Shown: piece by piece, positions 1-4,900 of the stretch
Position numbering within the stretch: the first letter of the stretch is position 1
Layout of the letters: each line of letters starts with the position of its first letter
Origin: Soehngenia sp035406565
GTDB lineage: Bacteria; Bacillota; Clostridia; Tissierellales; Tissierellaceae
Direction of reading: 5' to 3'
DNA length: 5,772 nt
Assembly: GCA_035406565.1 (NCBI GenBank)
Contig: DAONLG010000090.1
Coordinates: 1 to 5,772, forward strand
The notes under the pieces: model-generated
Seen by the model: only the letters and a program-made list of their open reading frames with translations
Told to the model about the DNA's origin: nothing
The model's database searches: none
Position numbers and translations under genes: made by a program

Positions 1-191
1 CCACCTAAAACCTGTGAGGCTCTTTTTATAGCTATTATTTCTGCATGATCTGTTGGATCTTTTGTGATTTCTTTCATGTTATAGCCTTCTGCTATTATTC
101 TTTCTTCATGCACAATAACAGCACCTACAGGTACGTCGCAGGTGCTTAATTTTGCTAGTTCAATAGCCCTTTTCATGAAAAGTTCATCCAT
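1..191 (-). CDS. tadA: tRNA-specific adenosine deaminase TadA, N-terminal part (cut by window edge)
   Basis: TadA deaminates the wobble adenosine (A34) of tRNA-Arg(ACG) to inosine in the cytoplasm. The 63 complete codons visible begin MDELFMKRAIELAK and contain PVGAVIV (about residues 21-27) and the zinc-ligand/proton-shuttle motif H49-A50-E51 followed by IIAIKRA, the hallmark of the cytidine/deoxycytidylate deaminase fold. The second zinc motif, PCxxC, should lie beyond position 1 and cannot be checked. The ATG at 191-189 is chosen because an AGGTG Shine-Dalgarno sits 5 bases upstream (201-197) and the protein start fits the family. The gene follows the tRNA-Arg gene by only 14 bases on the same strand, so the two are probably co-transcribed. 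Other deaminases of the fold (guanine deaminase, RibD) are less likely given the N-terminal sequence and the tRNA context. Confidence 0.9.
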   Translation of the reverse strand, partial: MDELFMKRAIELAKLSTCDVPVGAVIVHEERIIAEGYNMKEITKDPTDHAEIIAIKRASQVLG

Positions 192-194
192 AAA

Positions 195-201
195 ATCACC
201 T
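195..201 (-). promoter_or_regulatory. Ribosome binding site of tadA in the tRNA-tadA gap
   Basis: AGGTGAT on the minus strand, with AGGTG ending 5 bases before the tadA ATG. It fixes the start codon. It lies only 4 bases from the CCA end of the tRNA, so if the tRNA is cut out at its mature 3' end, the remaining tadA message has a leader of just 14 nucleotides. Confidence 0.75.
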
Positions 202-205
202 ATGA

Positions 206-281
206 TGGTGCACCCGAGAGGAATCGAACCCCTGCACATGCCTTAGGAGGGCACCGCTCTATCCTACTGAGCTACGGGTGC
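206..281 (-). tRNA. tRNA-Arg, anticodon CCU
   Basis: A complete 76-nt cloverleaf reads 281 to 206. The acceptor stem GCACCCG pairs with CGGGTGC, followed by discriminator A and an encoded CCA (208-206). The D arm is GCTC/GAGC. The anticodon arm has stem GTGCC/GGCAT (one G-U pair) and loop CTCCTAA, giving anticodon CCU, which reads the arginine codon AGG. The variable loop is 4 nt (GTGC). The T arm is AGGGG/CCTCT around TTCGATT. No intron or mismatch suggests decay. It has its own promoter just upstream and tadA just downstream. The enzyme encoded next door acts on a different arginine isoacceptor (ACG), so the link is chromosomal order rather than enzyme and substrate. Confidence 0.97.
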
Positions 282-294
282 TTACTACCATAAT

Positions 295-323
295 ATTCTA
301 CATTAATTTAAGGGGTTTGTCAA
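295..323 (-). promoter_or_regulatory. Near-consensus sigma-70 (SigA) promoter for tRNA-Arg and tadA
   Basis: On the minus strand, a perfect -35 box TTGACA (323-318) is followed by a 17-base spacer and the -10 box TAGAAT (300-295), one mismatch from TATAAT. Transcription should start near 288, about 7 bases before the mature tRNA 5' end, so the precursor leader is very short. The -35 box abuts the stop codon of the upstream acetyltransferase gene (324-326) with no base between. I saw no terminator hairpin between the two genes, so read-through from the acetyltransferase could add to tRNA-tadA transcription. Confidence 0.88.
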
Positions 324-932
324 TTATTTATAATCCTCTACATCGAATATTCTGTCTTTATAATAGTATTTTTTGTCTTCTTCTGTTATCTTTCTGATCA
401 CTTTGCATGGATTCCCTACTGCTATGACATCATCAGGGATGTCTTTTGTTACTACACTTCCCGCTCCAATGACGACATTGTTTCCGATTGTCACTCCTGG
501 CAAAACAACAACCGAGCCGCCTAACCAAACATTGTCGCCAATTTTTATGGGAATACCATATTCATAGCCCGAATTTCTTGAATCGGGGTGAATTGGGTGG
601 CCTGCTGTGAGTATCGAAACATTGGTTGCAAATAAGCAGTTCTTTCCTATTGTGACTTTCCCTACATCGAGTATGACTAAGTTGTGGTTTGCGTAAAATC
701 CATCGCCTACTTCTATGTTATATCCATAATCACAGTAAAATGGAGGTTCAATGTGAATACTCCCCTTTGCAACTACTATATCTTTAATCATTTCATGCAG
801 TTTTTCTAAATCATCGGGGTATGTGTGATTATAGTCGTATATTTTTCTCTTATTTTTGAGTCTGTCCTCCAATAGTCCATCCAAGTTCGATTTGTATGGA
901 AGTTGATTTATCATTCTCTCTTTTTGATCCAT
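324..932 (-). CDS. Sugar O-acetyltransferase, maltose/galactoside acetyltransferase type (hexapeptide-repeat family)
   Basis: A cytoplasmic enzyme of 202 residues, near the usual Maa/LacA/NodL length, predicted to move an acetyl group from acetyl-CoA to a sugar hydroxyl. Residues about 5-57 form the N-terminal Mac (maltose acetyltransferase) domain. IEPPFYCDYGYNIEVGDGFYAN (starting at residue 61) and the following hexapeptide repeats (VTIGKN, IKIGDNVWLG, VTIGNNVVIGAG) form the left-handed beta-helix. The catalytic histidine is H112 in LTAGHPIHP; relatives usually have TATHP, so the residue before H is changed but H is kept. E124 in the YEYG segment matches the family. NPCKVIRKI near residue 174 is the usual C-terminal end. 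The ATG has GAGGTGG 5 bases upstream. Substrate (maltose, glucose, galactoside or other) cannot be told from sequence, so no symbol is given. It runs divergently from the amylase gene. Confidence 0.92.
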   Translation of the reverse strand: MDQKERMINQLPYKSNLDGLLEDRLKNKRKIYDYNHTYPDDLEKLHEMIKDIVVAKGSIHIEPPFYCDYGYNIEVGDGFYANHNLVILDVGKVTIGKNCLFATNVSILTAGHPIHPDSRNSGYEYGIPIKIGDNVWLGGSVVVLPGVTIGNNVVIGAGSVVTKDIPDDVIAVGNPCKVIRKITEEDKKYYYKDRIFDVEDYK

Positions 933-1031
933 TTCGCCACCTCACTATTTAATACTCTTATCATATAATATTTATACTATTTATGCTATAATTATAAATT
1001 AATATCATATCAATTTGAAAGGAGTTTCGCC
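933..1031. promoter_or_regulatory. Divergent AT-rich intergenic region between acetyltransferase and amylase genes
   Basis: This 99-base region holds the 5' leaders of both genes. Ribosome binding sites lie at each end: GAGGTGG for the minus-strand acetyltransferase (about 944-938) and AAAGGAG for the plus-strand amylase (1018-1024, 7 bases before ATG). A plus-strand extended -10 is listed separately. For the minus strand a possible -10, TATGAT (965-960), would start transcription near 953, but I see no good -35 box for it. I found no convincing CcpA-type cre site or other long operator palindrome; the short AT palindromes here are expected by composition. Confidence 0.6.
984..992 (+). promoter_or_regulatory. 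Extended -10 promoter element for the amylase gene
   Basis: TGCTATAAT is a perfect -10 hexamer (987-992) preceded by the TGn extension at 984-986. No recognisable TTGACA-like -35 lies 16-18 bases upstream (964-969 reads TATAAT), which is tolerated by extended -10 promoters. Transcription would begin near 999, leaving a leader of about 33 bases with AAAGGAG before the ATG. Confidence 0.6.
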
Positions 1032-2357
1032 ATGGCAAAGGATACAGATATTTCACTTAGAAATATGACAATCTATGAAGTATATGTGAGAAATCACTCT
1101 GAAAAAGGTGATTTCAATTCAGTTACTGATGATTTAGAAAGAATTAAAAGTTTAGGTACAGATATAGTCTGGCTTATGCCAATCCATCCTGTGGGAAAAT
1201 TAAATAGAAAGGGCAGCCTTGGCTCCCCATACTCAATTTATGACTATATGCAAATAAGTGAAGATTATGGCACATTGGATGATTTTATAAACCTACTCAA
1301 CAGAGCTCATCAATTAAATTTAAAAGTCATGATCGATGTGGTTTACAACCATACCTCTCATGATTCAATTTATTTAACTGAAAATCCTGATTTTTATTAT
1401 AAAAAGAGTGATGGTTCACTTGGAAATAAAGTAGCTGACTGGTCTGATATCATAGATTTAGATTATGCAAATAGAAAACTATGGGACAAACAAATCGAAT
1501 CTTTAAAATATTGGGCAAGCCTTGGTGTCGATGGTTTTAGATGCGATGTAGCAAGCATGGTACCAATAGAGTTTTGGCTTGAGGCAAGGCAAAAGTTAAA
1601 AGAAATAAATCCTGATATAATAATGCTTGCAGAAACTATTGAGGGTTCATTTCTAGAGTATGTTAGAAATCAAGGCATATATGCTGCTTCTGATTGCGAA
1701 ATGTATCAAGCATTTGATATATGTTATGATTATGATACACATGGAGAATTCTTGAAATATTTAAATGGAGAGGCAACCCTTGAGGATTATCTGGAGAAAA
1801 AAAGGATACAAGAATATATTTATCCTGAAAATTATGTTAAATTAAGATACCTTGAAAATCATGATAGGCCAAGAATTGCTTCAATGTTGCCAGAAGATTT
1901 GCTCTTACAATGGAGTGCATTTTTGTTCTTTGAAAAAGGGACAGCTCTTATATATGCTGGTCAAGAGGCAAAAGATAAAAAACTCCCATCGCTATTTGAT
2001 AAAGATCCTGTCGATTGGAGTGGATTAAACTCAGATTTTCATTTAAAGATAAAAAAATTTGCAGAACTGAAGAAAATGCCAATTTTTGTTAATGGAAGAT
2101 ATAAATTGCACAATATCGATAAAAAAGGTGTCATTCTCGGAACTTATGTGTTAAATGGAGAGTGGTTATTTGGGATATTCAACGTAGAGGGAAAAACTGG
2201 CAAGTTAAAATTAGAATCTCATTCTGAAGGGTATTTTGATATACCAGAAATTGCTGATGGGGAATACGAAAATCTATATGACAATTCTAAAGTTATCATT
2301 GAAAATCAATCAATTGAATTATCTCATAAGCCTATATTGATTAAAGTTGATTTATAA
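1032..2357 (+). CDS. Cytoplasmic alpha-amylase family glycosidase (GH13)
   Basis: A 441-residue GH13 enzyme predicted to hydrolyse alpha-glucosidic bonds in maltodextrins, glycogen or starch fragments. It has no signal peptide, so it should act in the cytoplasm. The (beta/alpha)8 barrel starts at once (MTIYEVYVRNHS, residue 12). Conserved regions are all present: region I DVVYNH (102-107), region II GFRCD with nucleophile D172, region III with acid/base E201 in AETIEG, and region IV ENHD with D278. SDIIDLDYAN (138-147) sits where region V is expected. Residues from about 350 to the end form a short C-terminal beta domain. There is no separate starch-binding or N-terminal module, which makes it smaller than neopullulanases and close to the compact single-chain amylases of Firmicutes. 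The ATG follows AAAGGAG by 7 bases. Exact specificity (alpha-amylase, cyclomaltodextrinase or alpha-glucosidase) is not decided. The gene ends directly at a terminator shared with the convergent permease gene. Confidence 0.92.
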   Translation: MAKDTDISLRNMTIYEVYVRNHSEKGDFNSVTDDLERIKSLGTDIVWLMPIHPVGKLNRKGSLGSPYSIYDYMQISEDYGTLDDFINLLNRAHQLNLKVMIDVVYNHTSHDSIYLTENPDFYYKKSDGSLGNKVADWSDIIDLDYANRKLWDKQIESLKYWASLGVDGFRCDVASMVPIEFWLEARQKLKEINPDIIMLAETIEGSFLEYVRNQGIYAASDCEMYQAFDICYDYDTHGEFLKYLNGEATLEDYLEKKRIQEYIYPENYVKLRYLENHDRPRIASMLPEDLLLQWSAFLFFEKGTALIYAGQEAKDKKLPSLFDKDPVDWSGLNSDFHLKIKKFAELKKMPIFVNGRYKLHNIDKKGVILGTYVLNGEWLFGIFNVEGKTGKLKLESHSEGYFDIPEIADGEYENLYDNSKVIIENQSIELSHKPILIKVDL

Positions 2358-2383
2358 AAAGACTGTGGCAAGCCACAGTCTTT
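2358..2383. terminator. Bidirectional Rho-independent terminator between convergent genes
   Basis: A perfect inverted repeat: arm AAAGACTGTGGC (2358-2369), two A bases, then the exact complement GCCACAGTCTTT (2372-2383). In RNA the innermost pair probably opens to give a 4-base loop. Read on the minus strand it is followed by TTTTTAT, a good U-tract; on the plus strand the tract is TTTATT, which is weaker. It starts one base after the amylase stop codon (2355-2357) and its other end overlaps the permease stop codon (2382-2384), so the same hairpin ends both transcripts. Confidence 0.93.
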
Positions 2384-4370
2384 ATTCAAAAGCGGGGGAA
2401 TTTTTTAATTTGTTTTTTTGTAAAAAATATATCACAACAAGCACAATTATTCCAAAAGAATCAGTTAAAATTCCTGGTTTTAACAGCAACAAAGCTGCTG
2501 CTAATAGTGCAATTCTTTCTATTATATTAGTTTTTTTGATCAAATGCCCTTCAACTGCTGCTGCTAAACAAACTATGCCTATCATAGCACTTAACGCTAC
2601 TGGCAGAGCTTCCAGCACTGATATAAATTGCACTTCTCCTCCTACTACATTTTCTACGAGTATCAGGTGAGGATCAATCGCAAAAATATATGGTACTATA
2701 AAGGCGGCAAGTGCCAATTTCACAGCCTGTAACCCTGTTTTCATTGAATTTGCTCCTGCTATCCCTGCTCCTGCATATGCGGCTAATGCAACAGGTGGAG
2801 TTATATCTGCTACTACCCCAAAATATAAAATAAACAAGTGTGCAGCCATTATATTTACATCAAGGCTGACTAGTGCTGGTACTGCCATGGTTGCTAATAC
2901 AATATATTTTGCAGTCGTAGGTAAACCCATGCCTAAAATAATTGAAGCTAGCATTGTAAAAAATAGCGTGAGAAGTAAATTTCCATTTGCTAGAGTCACT
3001 ATTATTTCTGCTATTCTTAAGCCTAACCCTGTTAAAGTTACAACGCCAACTATCATCCCAGCACATGCACAAGCACAAGCTACTGTTATAGCTCCTTTTG
3101 CTCCTGATTCAAGAGCATCTAAAAAATCTTTGAAAGTAAAGGACTTATCTTTCTTAACTAGAGCAACTATTATGGCTACGATTATGCTTATAGCAATGGC
3201 TTTAAATGCAGCTAATGTTGGAGTGTTGCCTGTGACTAAAAATACTATAACTGAAATTAATGGAATCAATAAATACCCTTTGCTGATGAGAAGTTGTCTT
3301 ATGCTTGGCAGCATTTCTCTTGGCAATCCTTTAAGCCCTAGTTTTGAAGCTTCTAGATGCACCATAGTTCCTACTGCAAAATAATATAATATTGCAGGAA
3401 TCGCCGCTGCTATTATTATCTTTGAATAAGCAATCCCTGTAAACTCCGCCATAATAAATGCTGCAGCACCCATTACCGGTGGCATTATCTGCCCTCCAGT
3501 AGATGCGGCTGCTTCTACAGCACCTGCAAAGTAAGGTTTGTATCCAGTTTTTTTCATCAACGGAATTGTAAAAGCTCCTGTAGTTACAGTATTTGCTACT
3601 GAGCTGCCTGAGATAGATCCCATAAAGCCACTTGCAACTACTGCAGTCATAGCAGGTCCACTTTTAAAACTTCCAGTTAAACCATAAGCTAAATCTATAA
3701 AAAACTTACCTACTCCTGTTTTATCAAGGACTGCCCCAAATAATATGAACATGAATACAAAAGTAGCTGAAACACCAAGAGGTATTCCCATAATTCCTTC
3801 TAAACCTAAGTACATATGAGAGATTATTCTTTCGATGGAAAATCCTCTATGAGCTAACAATCCTGGCATATATGGGCCAAAATATGCATAAATCAGAAAT
3901 AAAATAGCAACTATCGGAAGTTCAGGCCCTACTGCTCTTCTCGTGATTTCCAATGTTATAAAGATCGCCAACATTCCTAATACTAAATCAATATTTGTCG
4001 CACTCCCGCCTTTAGCTGCAATGGTATCAGAGAAGACAAATATATACCCAAAGACTGCAACAGTCAATATTATAAAAATATAATCTAGCACAGATGGTTT
4101 TTCTTTATTTGATTTTTTACTAGATGGATAAAGTAAAAATCCCAAAACAAACGCAAACATTATATGAAGTGATCTTTGTTTATATGATAAGAGCGTTCCA
4201 AATCCTGCAGTATAGAGGTGAAATAAAGACATCGCTATTGCGATAGCTCTTGTTATATTGTCAATATTACCCTTTAATTTTCTAAGCTTAGAGGTATCTT
4301 TATCGTATGATTCTAATAATTTATCTACATCTAGGTTTTGTTCAATGTGAGAACTATCTTTATTCGCCAA
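2382..4370 (-). CDS. TRAP transporter fused permease (4TM/12TM, TAXI type)
   Basis: A 662-residue integral membrane protein that fuses the small DctQ-like and large DctM-like TRAP subunits, the arrangement typical of TAXI-TRAP systems. It is expected to import a substrate, delivered by the TAXI receptor, using an ion gradient. After a charged cytoplasmic N-terminus (1-40), about four hydrophobic segments (about 41-144) form the Q part. The M part holds the paired family signatures: GSISGSSVANTVTTG (251-265) with TGGQIMPPVMG (291-301), and GMGLPTTAKYIV (480-491) with ADITPPVALAAYAGAG (521-536). A hydrophobic C-terminal extension (about 580-650) follows, as in other fused TAXI permeases. The start is TTG, supported by AGGAGG 8 bases upstream inside the end of the DUF1850 gene, 2 bases away. 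Oddity: residues 431-437 read ACACACA, encoded by a hexanucleotide repeat. The substrate is unknown. Confidence 0.95.
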   Translation of the reverse strand: MANKDSSHIEQNLDVDKLLESYDKDTSKLRKLKGNIDNITRAIAIAMSLFHLYTAGFGTLLSYKQRSLHIMFAFVLGFLLYPSSKKSNKEKPSVLDYIFIILTVAVFGYIFVFSDTIAAKGGSATNIDLVLGMLAIFITLEITRRAVGPELPIVAILFLIYAYFGPYMPGLLAHRGFSIERIISHMYLGLEGIMGIPLGVSATFVFMFILFGAVLDKTGVGKFFIDLAYGLTGSFKSGPAMTAVVASGFMGSISGSSVANTVTTGAFTIPLMKKTGYKPYFAGAVEAAASTGGQIMPPVMGAAAFIMAEFTGIAYSKIIIAAAIPAILYYFAVGTMVHLEASKLGLKGLPREMLPSIRQLLISKGYLLIPLISVIVFLVTGNTPTLAAFKAIAISIIVAIIVALVKKDKSFTFKDFLDALESGAKGAITVACACACAGMIVGVVTLTGLGLRIAEIIVTLANGNLLLTLFFTMLASIILGMGLPTTAKYIVLATMAVPALVSLDVNIMAAHLFILYFGVVADITPPVALAAYAGAGIAGANSMKTGLQAVKLALAAFIVPYIFAIDPHLILVENVVGGEVQFISVLEALPVALSAMIGIVCLAAAVEGHLIKKTNIIERIALLAAALLLLKPGILTDSFGIIVLVVIYFLQKNKLKNSPAFE
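3061..3080 (-). repeat. Short hexanucleotide tandem repeat inside the permease gene
   Basis: On the plus strand the unit GCACAA/GCACAT occurs three times in a row plus two bases. On the coding strand this gives alternating Ala-Cys (A431-C432-A433-C434-A435-C436) in a conserved membrane segment of the permease. The unit length is a multiple of three, so slippage would add or remove Ala-Cys pairs without a frameshift. Confidence 0.7.
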
Positions 4371-4372
4371 TT

Positions 4373-4900
4373 TTATAACCTCCTTGTCAAATATCTTATG
4401 AAGCTTATTTTTCTAGAACTGAATTTAACAGCCTGCATCGGACTTGAAAAATCTAAGAATTTGTATTCCTCATTGTTTAAAAATAATCTGTGGTCTGCTC
4501 TCACAGCTCCAGTCCTATAAATCAGTTCTTTGAATTTTTCTTTGATATTGTAAATTCTAAAACCATCATTTGTCTTTTCGAAGTCGTATTTTGTTGTCGC
4601 AGGTAAACCAGCTCCATATGACCTAAAAATCGTCTCTTTTAATATGATATATCCTTCATTAATCTCATAATATTCCTCAACTTCTGTTAATTCTACAGAA
4701 TGAGTATATGAAACTTTGAATTCATCTTCTTTTAAAATCCATGTCTTTAGAATTTCTCCACTTCTATAATCACTCACGACTAATAAATTCAAAGGATATG
4801 TGAATATCATAAATATGAATAATGAGATTATTATTAGAAAGACTCCTCTATTTGAAGAGCCTTTTTTTAAATCTTTATCACTTAATTCCTTGTTCAACAT
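4373..4900 (-). CDS. DUF1850 family membrane-anchored protein of a TAXI-TRAP operon
   Basis: A 175-residue protein of unknown function. A basic N-terminus (1-18) precedes one hydrophobic segment (about 19-42, GVFLIIISLFIFMIF...), which should be a membrane anchor or uncleaved signal. About 130 residues would then lie outside the membrane, where the TAXI receptor works. DUF1850 hallmarks are FKVSYTHSVE (61-70), a following EEYYEI, and SYGAGLPA (94-101). This family is repeatedly found in TAXI-TRAP operons, but its role is not established. The ATG at 4900 is preferred: the frame is open further back to a TTG at 4957, but that would add 19 residues with no good binding site, inside the receptor gene. 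AGGAG (4917-4913) lies 12 bases before the ATG, rather far, and the gene overlaps the receptor gene by 23 bases, so coupled reinitiation is likely. Its last codons AGG-AGG form the permease's Shine-Dalgarno. An A7 run covers codons 11-13. Confidence 0.85.
   Translation of the reverse strand: MLNKELSDKDLKKGSSNRGVFLIIISLFIFMIFTYPLNLLVVSDYRSGEILKTWILKEDEFKVSYTHSVELTEVEEYYEINEGYIILKETIFRSYGAGLPATTKYDFEKTNDGFRIYNIKEKFKELIYRTGAVRADHRLFLNNEEYKFLDFSSPMQAVKFSSRKISFIRYLTRRL
4378..4383 (-). promoter_or_regulatory. Ribosome binding site of the permease, inside the DUF1850 gene
   Basis: A perfect AGGAGG on the minus strand, 8 bases before the permease TTG start (4370-4368). The same six bases are the two consecutive arginine codons near the C-terminus of DUF1850 (...LTRRL). 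It decides the TTG start: no ATG near the beginning of the permease frame has a comparable site. Confidence 0.85.

Noticed and set aside
373..567. 64-codon plus-strand open frame opposite the acetyltransferase gene
   Set aside because: It is antisense to a clear hexapeptide-repeat enzyme and its Pro/Thr-rich sequence is what the repeat produces in reverse.
984..1001. AT-only palindromes such as TATAATTATA as a regulator binding site
   Set aside because: The region is almost entirely A and T, so such palindromes are expected; the -10 element explains this part.
932..1032. Direct repeat TTTCGCCA at 932-939 and 1025-1032, one copy at each divergent gene start
   Set aside because: Only 8 bases long, and each copy overlaps a start codon and ribosome-binding spacer; chance is a sufficient explanation without conservation data.
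2860..3078. 72-codon minus-strand open frame inside the permease gene in another frame
   Set aside because: The permease frame covers it fully with strong family motifs; no family resemblance is seen in this frame.
2887..3384. 165-codon plus-strand open frame opposite the permease gene (similarly 2347-2670 and 4338-4520)
   Set aside because: They lie antisense to well-supported operon genes, have no suitable ribosome binding site or recognisable domain, and their composition mirrors the hydrophobic genes opposite them.
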